From NCBI GenBank assembly GCA_004369045.1, contig ML213503.1, positions 62,001 to 126,000 of the forward strand: 64,000 bases of DNA, written 5' to 3'. This DNA comes from Heliocybe sulcata. Taxonomy: Eukaryota > Basidiomycota > Agaricomycetes > Gloeophyllales > Gloeophyllaceae. Under the pieces are notes generated by a model. It saw only the letters and a program-made list of their open reading frames with translations. It made no database searches and was not told where the DNA came from. Below, one piece after another: positions 1 to 12,944 of the stretch (positions are counted from its first letter, which is position 1; every line of letters begins with the position of its first letter). The position numbers and the translations under genes are program-made.

Positions 1-894
1 GTCGTAGTAGACGTTCTCGTCACCTTCTTCCTCTGCCACTATCTCCGTGCGAGTCGGACAGGGTTCTCTAGGTATGTTATCTGACATGAATAAACGCCCA
101 GTCATGTGCTAACATGACATTCTGTGGCTAGCATGGACTTTGTGATCGATACTATCATGTTGTATACCATCAACAACGGCAGTCTGACATGGTACCGTGC
201 CTCTCTTATGTGTGTAAACGTCTCCTCACGCGATTGGCGACTAGTGCCTCGACTATCGTCTCCTTGATCTGCGTAAGCTCCCAGCCCCGCTAGATAATAT
301 GCTTCTATTGAGGATGGTGTCCTCTCTCCCAGTGGCTCGTAATGCCGCAAAATCTGGTCTACCTCGGATTCCACTTCGCCATCAGCAAATGTACGCACCT
401 TCCTCCTCTCATACCCATCACCACCTAACCATCATCCTTCCAGTATACGCAAACTCCTTCCTAGCTACGTAAGTCGTCCCTGTCTCTCATATCGACTATG
501 CGTTCGACCACTCGTGCAGCCTGAACACACGCGACACGCTCCGTGAGCGCTCGCACGGTTCCTCGAACCAGGGGCACGCTCTTCCCGTCATCTTCCCGAG
601 CCGCATGGGCGGGACCAACCGCTTCACGATGGTAAGCCTTGCGCCTCCCCCTTCCTAAGGGCTGCACTCAATACACCATGCAGAACAACGACGTCAACCC
701 GCTGGACACGACAGCGACGAACGTATGTCGTCCTTCCGTATGGTTGATAGGGAGGCCAGTCTTAACTGCTCTTACAGTTACAGATAAATGTGGAGAAAAC
801 CGTCCAGCGCAATATTGAGGGCGATATATCAGACTTGGAGCAGCGCTCAGAAATTGACATCCAATCCCCGGCCAGCTCAGCCAAGGTCCTGTAA
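1..894 (+). CDS. DUF6534-type membrane protein, 3' part (5' end outside window)
   Basis: This is the C-terminal part of a basidiomycete DUF6534 integral membrane protein; its role is unknown. The first visible exon (to about 80) encodes the end of a transmembrane helix followed by LCHYLRASRTGFSR. A second exon (about 131-190) encodes FVIDTIMLYTINNGSLTW, and later small exons carry the Ala-rich helix and a polar tail ending in a stop at 892-894. The exon order, spacing and key motifs (RTGFS, the IDTIMLYTINNG block, a VEK-containing tail) match the complete DUF6534 gene at 33.1-34.9 kb, so the two are paralogues. The N-terminal half lies to the left of the window. Exon boundaries in the middle are approximate. 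Confidence 0.75.
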
Positions 895-1087
895 AGCACA
901 GATATAATAAAACATCACAGTATATACACTTTCGGATAGTACCCTATACCCTGACTAGTACATTCACTCTTCTAGCTTGTTCCGGACCCCATGAGCTCTA
1001 TTGCGACGCACATCCAAGGCGCGTAATTATAAGATGGCAGGCGCGTAGTGTCACGCGTGACAGAACGCGTGCCTATCTGCTTCCACC

Positions 1088-3305
1088 ATGTCCTCTGACC
1101 ACCGACAGCCGACGGACGACAGAAAGCCTATAAAGCCTAATCCACCACGATGGGAGCCAAGTGGTGATCCCGACTTGATTGATGTGCCCGGGCTCGACAA
1201 GACAGCCCCGGTGAACGACCAGATTGATTATATCGAGCAGTTGATTACGGTTAAGCTACAGGTGAGCTTTACGAGGAATCATATAATGAAGAGGGGCTGG
1301 GAATATAAGGCTATGGGAAGCCTGATCTCGGATGCATATGTTGTGCTGGGATTGTGTGGTCAACTTGCACTGGCAAGGCGCGTTCGCTATCTTTCTTACA
1401 ATTGTGCCATAGAATGTGGACGAGAACATGGCTAGAATCCATCACTTGCTTACTACACGAATGCTACCTGCGTTCAAAAAGTACGCCGTAGGCACGGAGC
1501 CTGTGAGAGAGGCAGCCAAGGTAAACCAGACCGAACCTTTACACTTACGACTCTCGACTGAATAAAAACCCTAGTTCTGGGTCAATTTCTTCGAGAAAGC
1601 AGCCAGAGTGCGGCTCCCGATTTACGACGAGCTATCTACCGCACACGATCCGTCGGCTCAGCAAGAGCAGGCGACCGAGCCCGGTGAAAGCGAAGAGCAG
1701 GCCGAGTCGCATTCTCAATCCGAAGGCGATGTGACTGCCCAGCCAAGCTCTTTCGATCCCGACCGGACCCCGTCCGAGAGCTCCTTCATGCCTGGTCAAG
1801 GAGCCGTATCCTCCACCCCCGCCGCGCTCTCTCGTCAGAGGTCAGAGCATGACTCGCAGGACAGCTTGATTAGCGAGACGTCCGAGGACGCTCCCTGGGC
1901 CAGATCGGTTGAATCGCCTCTTGTCCGCATAGACAGGGAGCTCCAAAGTCTATCGAGGGACGAAATACCCCGACGTCCTCCTGATAACGGTGAACCGTCT
2001 GTATATTTGGAACCCAGCGATCAGATTGAAGCCAAGCCCGATAAGGGCAAATCGAGAGAAATATCTGAACCCTTGCGGCATAATGTCCTCCGGTCCAACA
2101 TGCTTGGCAAAGGCGAGACAGATCCTCCAGGGCGAGCCGGCCAAACGTCCCCACTGAAGTTCCGCCGCAAACATGCGACTCCAAAGGCTTCCAATCCGTT
2201 TCTACCTCCCCAGACAAAGCCGGAACAGTGGACTGGCATCGTCGATCTCAAAAAGACCCCACTTTCTGCCAGACACCAAGACTACAGCTCCTCATACGCA
2301 TCTACGGGCACAGCTCGGACAGAGACTCCGATCGACGAGAAGGACGAAGACGACTACTACCCCCTTGGCATGTCGCCGCTTGCGACAATTCAGCTCCCGA
2401 ATATAGAGCGCGCGACTTTGGGCCGGTCTCCCTCAAAGGCGGCTGCGAGGAAGATAGGAAGAGATCTCATCAGCGACGAACAGAAGCGGCGGGGCAGGGG
2501 TGCGGCCGAGTCAAGTCTGAGCACAGTATCAGGTTCGATGCCCACGCCGCCCTCGCTGCAGCGCTACACGAGGAACGCTTACGAAGCCCGCCGTGGACCT
2601 GCTGCGAATGATCTCAGTACCAGCGGTGCCGACACGAGCCTTGAGAGTTTGATGAGGCGGGTTGGTTCCAGCATCCAGAGGCATCAGGAAGAAGAGTATT
2701 CCACAGCCACTCCCGGAGTATCATCGGTGCCGTCATCTACCACCTCTCGCCCAGTCTTCTCTGCGCGCCGGCCTCATGAAGAAGAGTACGAAGAGGAGCC
2801 TTATCAAGAGCCTCATACACCTGAGCCCGGGCCTTTCATTCAAGAGGACGACACCATACTGCATGGACAGGAGTATGAAGAAGACGACGGCTTCGACGAT
2901 TCCTTCGACTCCGACGATGACCGAGAAGTCAACGACACCGCGCACCCGTCCGCCGCGTTCCTGATGGCCTCTGGGCAGCGTGGACCGAACGACCTGGAGG
3001 ACTCGTTCGATGACTCATTTGACGACGATGACGACGACGAGCGCGGCGGTGTTCCGCCGGTCATCCAATACGACGAAGGGGATGACTGGTTCGACGACTC
3101 GCTCGACGATGATGGGCCCACGGAGACGATCTTCGGGGCCCATAGATATCAAGGTCGTGGACAAGGACCGGCTCAGCTCGGGATGCGAGGTGGTCAGCTC
3201 TTGGAGGACACCATTGGCATTGGGGATCAATTGGCTCGAGCAGGCAGATTACCTCAAACTCCTACTAACGGGCCTGATGTCCAGGACGCGTCTATGCTTT
3301 CCTGA
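1088..3305 (+). CDS. ASK1: DASH complex subunit Ask1
   Basis: Ask1 is a subunit of the DASH/Dam1 ring, which couples kinetochores to microtubule ends. There are three exons: 1088-1261, 1413-1520 and 1575-3305, about 670 aa. The N-terminal 90 residues carry the Ask1 signature: DQIDYIEQLITVKLQ runs across intron 1 into NVDENMARIHHLL, then FWVNFFEKAARV and LPIYDEL. A long disordered tail follows with the conserved NPFLPP and WTGIVDLKKTPL blocks (around 2190-2270), a TPLAT-like element (SPLATIQLP) and several acidic repeats of the DDSFDDD kind near 2890-3110. The start is the first ATG, in a good context (accATGt). Downstream hog1 converges on it. The low-complexity acidic tail is probably species-variable. 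Family assignment is secure; phosphoregulation by Aurora/CDK is known for the family but not shown here. Confidence 0.9.
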
Positions 3306-3674
3306 TGAGACAAGCCCCCTTGGGCGCGATGCTCACCTTCCCATGAGGCACGTAGGCTACCATTATCCACACATCAAGGCGACCATCGTGAATTACAGCC
3401 GAGTAATACAAGTTAAAAGTTTCGCCTACGTGTATAGCGGCGAGCTACAGATACTTATGCTTAGTTCACTACTGTTACTGCTACTTCCATTACATTGTTT
3501 GCCTACTTGTGTCTTCTCAAGAACAGAAAGAAAGAGTGGAGAACGGAACAGGCTAGAACACCGAGCAAGAACGGAGGAATATGTCTATCGATTACAGGCC
3601 GGGTGTATACAATCGATATCGCAGCAAAAGGAGGTCCAGGTAATAGATAGCTAGGTCGGAGGGAGGTGACGAGG
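3306..3674. other. Convergent intergenic spacer, ASK1/hog1
   Basis: This 369-base spacer lies between the stop codons of two converging genes. It must hold both 3' untranslated regions. I see no further coding signal, repeat or RNA gene in it. Confidence 0.5.
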
Positions 3675-5839
<2,165 letters not shown>

Positions 5840-6471
5840 GGTTCACTCGCTGCTGAGCGCAACGCCGTGAGTTCAGAGACGATTCGAGTGAAGATGCGGT
5901 GGGCGTCGACGGCGGCAACGACGGGAGGAGGTGAGGGCGAGAGATGAAGAATGAAGGAACATTCAGCCGATAGACCAAATTGGTAACGGACCCGTCCCTT
6001 GCGAATTGATTTGACAGCCACAGCACCACCGCCCAGCTTTTAGGGCGATCCAGTCTAATATTTCACGCAGACAACCATGCTTTCATTGAAGTGTACCAGA
6101 CATATCTATGTGTTTCCTCCTGTGCTGCACGCTATGCCCGGCGACGGCAACGACCCTTTGCTCAGTAGCGGCCCAACCACGACGTCATTCTACCAGCCGG
6201 CGGAAGGCCACTGATTTGTGCCTTGACTAGACTCCTATCCAGCGTCTACGCAGTCTCTTGCCCTCTTATGGGGACGGAGATCTAATTCAAGGGCCAAGCT
6301 TGGGCCATAACAATATTGGCTGGGAGGAAAGCCTAGTCTCTGAGAGACTTACGCTTACCGCCGGCATGGCGAACATATAATTACTCAGACTTGAGGCATA
6401 GAACGCGGAGACTTTCCCAGCCGGATCGTTCATATTTCGGAGGGTTACTCTGCTCCTGACCTTCAACCACC
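5840..6471. promoter_or_regulatory. Divergent promoter region of hog1 and mcr1
   Basis: These 632 bases separate the start codons of two divergently transcribed genes and so must contain both promoters. No convincing TATA box is visible on either side. Nothing else coding is supported in it. Confidence 0.5.
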
Positions 6472-8070
6472 ATGTCAATGATGTTCGCTAGAGCCGCTAC
6501 ACGCGCCCGGCCCATTGTGAGTCTAAGTTGAACCGTGTATAGAACCGGGTTGAGGCTGAGATATGATGCATTATGGTTGTAGACCGCCAATGCCAGACGG
6601 TGGGCGAGCACTGAGGCGAAGGCTTCCTCGTCGAACTGGGGCCTGTATGCGGCTGGCGCAGGTGTCGTTGGACTGGGTGCTTACCTGTACATGGATCGGT
6701 CTGGGACGCCTCCGACGAAGATGGCGAGCCAGAAACCTCTGCCGAGTGCCTTGGATCCGAATAGCTTCGTGGAGTTCCCGCTGAAGCGCGTAGAGCCCTA
6801 TAACCACAACACCGCAAAGTGAGTGTGCAACCTGCGTTGTATGGTTGCGATGCCCTGCCTAGCCATCTGTGCGGTCTCGATATGCGGGAAGGAGGCGTAT
6901 TCTGCTGAGGACATTGAAACTAGTCTTTTGACCATTCATCTGCATTGCTCATGGCGTCTAACATATCGACATAACGTTATTGCTGGATGCCGACATCTCC
7001 CGAGCCACAAATGCATCTCTACTGACCCGAGCGCTGTATTTCCGACATTAGCCCGGCCGCGCTGATCGGCTCGCCACATTATCTACCGAACCAAGTGCTA
7101 ACATCCTGTACTTCTTTAACTTTTTAGATACATCTACGAGCTCCCTGAAGGCACCGCGGCTCAGCTTCCGGTCGCCTCCTGCGTTTACATAAAATCCACG
7201 GGCGATAATGCACCCAAGGACGCGAAGGGCAACCCCGTCGCCCGCCCGTACACGCCCATCTCTGCGCCGGACCTGCCAGGAGAGTTCGTTTTCTTGATCA
7301 AGAAGTACGACACCGGTGTGATGACGCCGTGGATCGCGAACATGAAGCTTGGAGAAAAGATCGCTGTGAAGGGGCCGTTGCCGAAGTGGCCGTATAAGAG
7401 TAGGTGGTTCTGGCTACAGGCTTGGTGAAGTCTTAATGAAACAAAATGGATAGTCAACGAATTCGATGATGTCGGAATGATCGCTGGTGGCTCTGGCATG
7501 TACGACCCTCCCCACCTTTCTCCGCTCACCCGCTGCTAATCCCCGCTCCAGCACGCCTATGTACCAGATCGTCAAATACGCATTGGAGGACCCGTCCAAC
7601 AAGACGCGCTTCAAGCTCATCTTCGCAAACGTCACCGAGAAGGACATCCTCCTCAAGGAAGAGTTCGACGACCTCGTGAAGAAGTACCCGAAGACGTTCG
7701 AGGTGACGTACACCGTTGACCAGCCGAGTAGCGGCTGGAAAGGTGCTACTGGGTATATCAACTCGGATCTGATTAAGCGTACGTTCGCACCGTCGAACGT
7801 TGGCGACAAGGTCAAGATCTTCGTGTGCGGTACGTGTGTCCCACCTTGCATCTACACTTGCCCCTGTGTTGAATCAGGGTTGCGTGCGCAGGTCCTCCCG
7901 GCCAGATGAACGCTATTTGTGGTCCTAAGGCGAGTATCAAGGACCAGGGCGAGCTCAAGGGCGTATTAAAGGAGCTCGGGTACAACGAGAACCAGGTGAG
8001 CAGGCTTTGCGTGGTCGCAATTAATTGGTTGAGCTCATTGGGCGTGCGCATCTAGGTCTTCAAGTTCTAG
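6472..8070 (+). CDS. MCR1: Mitochondrial NADH-cytochrome b5 reductase
   Basis: This FAD enzyme moves electrons from NADH to cytochrome b5-like acceptors. Mcr1 is located at the mitochondrial outer membrane and in the intermembrane space. Seven exons (6472-6516, 6583-6818, 7128-7399, 7454-7499, 7552-7829, 7892-7995, 8056-8070) give about 331 aa. The N-terminus is Arg/Ala-rich without acids ([15 protein letters not shown]), a mitochondrial presequence, followed by one membrane segment ([16 protein letters not shown]). The FAD-binding motif RPYTPIS, the NADH-binding GGSGITPMYQI (split by an intron after AT of the Ile codon) and the CGPPGQM block are intact. The C-terminus ends in the typical GYNENQVFKF. 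Intron 2 is about 309 bases. The presequence plus anchor separates it from the ER isoform Cbr1. Confidence 0.95.
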
Positions 8071-9427
8071 TTTCTGTTGTCGGTTGCTGGAGGTGGTGTA
8101 GTCGTAGGTGGATATACAATGCTGTCGTCTATGCTGCTTTCTTGTCATTAAACCCGTTGTGCGGGGCATATGCGATGACTGGTCGTCGTGTCGGAAGTGC
8201 AACATCTCCCTATTATTTGACTTGTCCAAACTTGATTTGTCCAGGCGAACTACATATCAAGATTCAAGAAGGCTCTGAGCGGGGCTGTGCCTCGTCGCGC
8301 GCTTGACGAGCTGGCCCGTCGACTGATCTGAGGCTGGATGGCGGTTGTTGTTCGTGCAAGGACTTCACACGTAGGAGGGTGTTTTCCGCTGGGCGAGGTC
8401 TGCATAAACGTGCGCGACGTCCAAGCCGAGTACGCCCGAGTCCTCCCATGCCGACACAGGATGCTCCTCCCGAATTCCCGTTCGCCCTCGAAACAGGGTG
8501 TCAACGGGAATCCGGAACAGCATGGTCAGCAAAAGGCCCGTTCGCTGAGTGGCTGGACAGGAGACGAGATGAGCAGCAAACGGGAATTCGGAGCTCGCAG
8601 GGATCGATTGTGGACAAACAAACGGGAATTCAGACCAAACAAACGGGAATTCGGAAGAACTGGAAGTTCGGCGGGCGCAAACAAACGGGAATTGGGGACA
8701 AACAAACGGGAATTCATGTCACGACGACGCATGGTCGTGGGGCGGCCTGGACGACCTTGAGAGAACGAGAACAACTTGCGCTGAGATCAAATTGTATTCC
8801 ATCTCAGGCATTCTCTGGTCTGTACCCTGGATACCTGACATTGCAAAAATATGAATTTTCTCACTGAGGTGTCTATTTCTCATGTCACTGCTCATACAGA
8901 GATATTTTTCACTGCAAGCACGTCAAGGGGAGGTATGTATATATTTACCCATAGCTGGCACGAGAGTCTCATGCACGGCAATAGATTGCGACGCTGATGT
9001 AGTACCAGGCCAAATTGTAAGACTAGTCCACTCCAATTATTATTGTATGTTAGAAGTATAGCTGAGATAAACGTAACGGCTTTTCCGAATGCACCAATCA
9101 TCAAATTGTTAAAGACTGAAAGTACCGCTGTCCTGAGCTGCGGTGGCCTTGGTCCAGGGTATTTTGCACTCCGTCTTAAAGTCCGCGCCATCAGTTCTGC
9201 GGCTGTGCCGGGCCGTCTGATGGCTGGGGAGGCTGATTTTGGTTCGCGATCATCGTTAGCTTAGATCTTGGTTGGACGGTGTCTGTTTCGGACCTCTCTA
9301 GAACTGCATATCGAACGCGCTATAGCCTTAGCCACGCCGAGATTATCGGCTGGGAAACTCACAAAACTATAAGAAGGACGCGTTACCTGGTCTTGCACCC
9401 CCCAACACATCTCTAACAATACCTGAT
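8071..9427. other. Intergenic region containing a 21-base repeat array
   Basis: This region of 1,357 bases lies between mcr1 and the epimerase gene. Its main content is the phased 21-base array at 8578-8724 plus outlying copies near 8471 and 8502. Around 8245-8332 an AG-preceded open stretch (ANYISRFKKALSG then a basic tail and stop) looks exon-like, but I find no partner exon. The rest, 8730-9360, is AT-richer and shows nothing coding. An ACTATAAG element at 9366-9373 may be the TATA box of the epimerase gene. Confidence 0.5.
8578..8724. repeat. 21-base phased tandem repeat (AAACGGGAATTC core)
   Basis: Seven consecutive 21-base units start at 8578, 8599, 8620, 8641, 8662, 8683 and 8704. Five of them begin with AAACGGGAATT; units 2 and 5 are degenerate but keep the spacing and the terminal CAAAC. 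Single related copies lie upstream: an inverted one (CGAATTCCCGTTCG, 8471-8484) and a direct one (CAACGGGAAT, 8502-8511). Because 21 is a multiple of three, all frames through it stay open and give heptapeptide repeats such as NKREFxx or, on the other strand, NSRLFxx. I see no sign that any is translated. Confidence 0.85.
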
Positions 9428-10873
9428 ATGACCTCTACCCAAGAACCCTTGAAGGTGAGCAACATATACACACCTTCAAGATTATCGCTAATGGTTTTGC
9501 AGCGTGTCCTTGTAACGGGCGGCGCTGGTTACATTGGTGGGTCCAGCTCGAGAGTGACACTTGTATAGGACTAACCCAGTACTAGGTTCTCATGTGGTCT
9601 TTGCGCTACAAGAGACCCGCAAATACAAAGTAATATCGATCGACAACCACCACAACTCACATCCAAAAGCCCTGACACGGGTCTCCCAAATCGCGAAGTC
9701 CAACCTCCCACCCGACGCGACCGAGCAAGACAAGGAGAGTGCCGAGATCGACGCCGTCACGGCCGACTTGACCAAGGAGGCAGAAGTGCGCGCCGTATTT
9801 GAGAAGTACGGGAAGGGCGGGATATGGGGTGTCGTCCACATTGCTGTGAGTATCCTCCGCAGTCCGCAGTTGCTTCGTTTATGAACGCATCACGGGCAGG
9901 CGTACAAAGCAGTCGGCGAATCAACAGAAATCCCCCTCACGTACTACCAAAACAATGTCGGCGCGACTGTTCAGCTCCTGCAGTTAATGTCCGAGTTCGA
10001 ATGCACAAGGTACTACACAGTCCCTGCGTCGCCGTCTCTGGTACTGACGCTGCTTTAGATTTGTTTACTCATCATCAGCCACCGTCTACGGCACACCACC
10101 GAAAATCCCTATTCCTGAGACGACTCGGTTGCAGGCCGACTCGCCATACGGCAAGAGCAAAGTGATGTGCGAGCAGATCATCCAGGACCTTACCGCAGCG
10201 GAGCCGCAGCGATGGCGTGCAATCTCTCTACGATACTTCAAGTGCGTTTCTACCAGCAGCTCACTATATCATAGTTAGACTGACATCTCTCTAGCCCAGC
10301 CGGTGCCCACCCATCCGGGTTGATTGGCGAAGAGCCTCGCGGGCGGCCAGGCAACCTCTTCCCTCTTCTCGCGCACATGGCCGTGGGCCGCGTCAACCCC
10401 GACCTCAAAGTGTTCGGCAGCGACTACCCCACGCCCGACGGCACCTGCGTGCGCGACTACATCCACGTCCTCGATCTCGCGCGGGGACACCTGCTCGCCT
10501 TGAACGCGCTCGCGGAGGACTCGCCGATATTCGCGAGTCTTGCGGAGGATGCGCCGAAGATTAAGGCGTATAACCTTGGCAAGGGGAAGGGGATGAGTGT
10601 GCTGCAGATTATTGAGGCGATGAGGAAGGCGACTGGATTTGATTATAAGTATGAGATTGTTGGAAGGAGGTGAGTTCATCCACGGGCGGGCGGTACGGAA
10701 GAGAAGCTGATTTGTTGGGTCTTACTAGACGTGGCGATGTCCCCGATCTGACTGCCGATCCCGCTCTCGCTGAGAAGGAGCTCGGGTTCAAGGCTCCCCA
10801 TAGTCTGGAGGAAATGTGCCGGGACCTGTGGAACTGGCAGACGAAGAACCCTAAGGGCTATGATGACGAATAG
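9428..10873 (+). CDS. GAL10: UDP-glucose 4-epimerase
   Basis: This enzyme interconverts UDP-galactose and UDP-glucose in the Leloir pathway, using tightly bound NAD in the cytosol. Seven exons (9428-9454, 9503-9536, 9586-9845, 9900-10009, 10059-10241, 10295-10669, 10729-10873) encode about 377 aa. The short-chain dehydrogenase fold is clear: GGAGYIGSH cofactor loop near residue 20, [10 protein letters not shown], and the catalytic YGKSK. The C-terminal substrate domain is present (PAGAHPSG, then [20 protein letters not shown]). The length fits the epimerase domain only; there is no mutarotase domain of the kind fused in yeast Gal10. The start is the first ATG of a 27-base exon. It converges with the F-box gene. 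Confidence 0.95.
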
Positions 10874-11050
10874 AGGATATGTACTGGTACAACTGAGTCT
10901 ATCTCTGGAATTGGACGGTGGTGATGCAGTAATAATGAACTGTGTTTATTAGTGTAATACATACATAACCTAAATGTTTCTGTTGATCTCAACATGGTGA
11001 CATTGTGTGTGCGGCTATAGCAGATGAAGCATTGATTGGACATATAGAGA

Positions 11051-12628
11051 TCAGAGGATGATCAGTCTAGGTACAAAGTCTCGGAACATTGCCTCTATGT
11101 CCATTCCCGGGAACGCCGCTGCATGCACACCAAGCTGCCGGATCGGCGCCCCCGCTTCGTAACGCTCCCGCACATAATCAAGCAGGTTCTCCAGAATCTT
11201 TTCGCGCTCGGGTACGTCGTCGAGCTTCTCGCTGGTCTTCAAGCACGTTAACTTTGGGAATAGGCCAGGATGGCCCGATAGCTGCCTACGCTGCTCCGTC
11301 GCGAGCAGCGGGATCATCTTCATGGCAAAGCCATTGTAGAGGTGTAGCGTCTCGACCTGCCCCATGGGCGCAAGCATTTCAGGAATGTCCGTGAGGCACC
11401 AGCTATCATTCGACAGTGTGATGCGCAGGCCGCGGAGATTGGAGAGCGAGAGGTGGCGATACCACGTTTTGGAGGAGTGCAGCCGCAGGCCAGGAAGGAT
11501 GTCCAGCATGGAATGCAGGGTTCGGCTGTCGTCCCACATGGACAGGGAGACGTTGAAGTTGACGTGGACAGACGCGCAGGAGGGCAGCATTGCCGAGTTG
11601 GCTGTGATCAGGGAGTCGATGGCTTGCACGGCGAGAGGGAGGTGGTCGGTGCGCACGTCGTGGACGACTTTCTCGAGCGCGACGCAGACGGGCTGAGAGG
11701 CGCGGAGGTGCGTTATCATGTGTACGCAGGCGTCGAGAGAGCTTTCTAGTATGGACAGTTTTCGCAAGTGGGGCAGGTGGATCACTTCTGGTCTGTGCCG
11801 GACAACTCCTAGCATTTCGCCTTGGCTGTAGGTTAGTTCTAGGCGGTGGATGGTGAGACGCTCGAGCAATGGGACGCTGTGGAGGAGTGTCAACAGCCTG
11901 CTGCATGTCCCGGAGGTCATCTCCATATTGAGTGACCTAAGATTTTGGAAAAGAGACGGGGTGCAGAGCATGCCACATTTATGCAAGACCAGGCGTCGGA
12001 GGCGTGGAGCGTGGCCCTGGAAAAGCTTTGCCATGTCGGCGTCGCTTTGAAGAAACTCGGCGTCATAGATGTGCAGGGACTCCAGCAGTGGAGCAGGTTT
12101 GCGGAGGTTGGTAAGCTGCCAGCTTTTCATCGTCCACGGATTTACGTCGAGTTTAATGGAGACAGCCCGTTCCAGGTTGTGGAACTGCACGCGGAGGGCC
12201 TTATTCCAATGCTTGCCCTTCCGCGGTAGCGCGCCCTTGAACATAGAGTTTCTATTGGAAATAATGTCAAAGTACAGGCCAGTGCCCTTGTTCCGTTTGA
12301 TCATTTCCGCGACCAGAGCGGGATTCGAGTGGGTGGGTTTGCACCAGAGCCTAGGGTCGCCGATGGCCACCTCTCGCCAGTGACGGCAGACGTGGGTAAG
12401 AGGAAGTAGGGAGTAGCTATAGTCGTTGCCTCTGAATGCGCGAAGTATCTCGCCGAGGATCTCTGGAGGGAGACGGTTGGGTAGAGCGCGTGAATTGTGG
12501 AGATAAAGGGCGTGAGCATGGGCTTCGCGTGCTGATTTGGATGCTCGTAGAAGCTTCGGTCGTTGCTGAGGTTCGATGTCAATATTGCTCAAACGTTCGA
12601 TTTCATCTCGGATATTTTGCAAAACCAT
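11051..12628 (-). CDS. F-box protein with LRR-like tail
   Basis: This is a single-exon gene of 525 aa. Residues about 1-50 are a coiled, charged lead (RDEIERLSNIDIEP). They are followed by an F-box-like motif: LPPEILGEILRAF, then LLPLTHVCRHWREVAIGDPRLW, the usual basidiomycete F-box form. The remainder contains irregular leucine-rich stretches (LRRLVLHKCGML, LRSLNMEMTSG, LERLTIHRLEL) compatible with divergent LRRs. F-box proteins link substrates to the Skp1-cullin ubiquitin ligase; the substrate cannot be inferred. Such genes are expanded in Agaricomycetes, and this one is intronless as many of them are. It diverges from the ABC-class ATPase gene across 316 bases. Confidence 0.85.
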   Translation of the reverse strand: MVLQNIRDEIERLSNIDIEPQQRPKLLRASKSAREAHAHALYLHNSRALPNRLPPEILGEILRAFRGNDYSYSLLPLTHVCRHWREVAIGDPRLWCKPTHSNPALVAEMIKRNKGTGLYFDIISNRNSMFKGALPRKGKHWNKALRVQFHNLERAVSIKLDVNPWTMKSWQLTNLRKPAPLLESLHIYDAEFLQSDADMAKLFQGHAPRLRRLVLHKCGMLCTPSLFQNLRSLNMEMTSGTCSRLLTLLHSVPLLERLTIHRLELTYSQGEMLGVVRHRPEVIHLPHLRKLSILESSLDACVHMITHLRASQPVCVALEKVVHDVRTDHLPLAVQAIDSLITANSAMLPSCASVHVNFNVSLSMWDDSRTLHSMLDILPGLRLHSSKTWYRHLSLSNLRGLRITLSNDSWCLTDIPEMLAPMGQVETLHLYNGFAMKMIPLLATEQRRQLSGHPGLFPKLTCLKTSEKLDDVPEREKILENLLDYVRERYEAGAPIRQLGVHAAAFPGMDIEAMFRDFVPRLIIL

Positions 12629-12944
12629 CTTGATTGATTGCTAGAATACGCTGAGGTTATGTATCGATTGCGATCCGGACTACTTGGAACGTGAGGGAAA
12701 TGACAAGGTAATGCATATAGATATCACTTACACAAGGTCAGAAGGTCTTGACGGGACTACTTGAAAGAACTAAAAGGTCGCACCAGGCAACGTCGAAGGA
12801 GAGTTGAAAGGAGTGAATGTGGCAACCGTCTGCAGTGTGGCATAGCTAAAATAGGCACGCGGCCCGCCTCGCGGCTATTCCCGCCACGCGGCTTCACGGG
12901 CCCTTTCCGCGACCAGCCTCGGGACGGCGCACGGAAGTTCGACA
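12629..12944. promoter_or_regulatory. Divergent promoter region, F-box gene and ABC-class ATPase
   Basis: This 316-base spacer lies between two divergent start codons. It contains a short GC-rich palindromic stretch (around 12855-12905) but no motif I can name. Confidence 0.4.

Noticed and set aside
8245-8332. Exon-like piece with AG acceptor and stop downstream of mcr1
   Set aside because: No partner exon upstream and Mcr1 already ends in its conserved VFKF; too short to call.
8338-8867. Overlapping open frames through the 21-base array as a heptapeptide-repeat protein
   Set aside because: All frames on both strands are open because the unit is a multiple of three. There is no splice or start evidence favouring one, so it was kept as a DNA repeat only.
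11406-11906. A 166-residue minus-strand frame inside the F-box gene in another frame
   Set aside because: Arg/Pro-rich, no motif, entirely inside the 525-residue gene.
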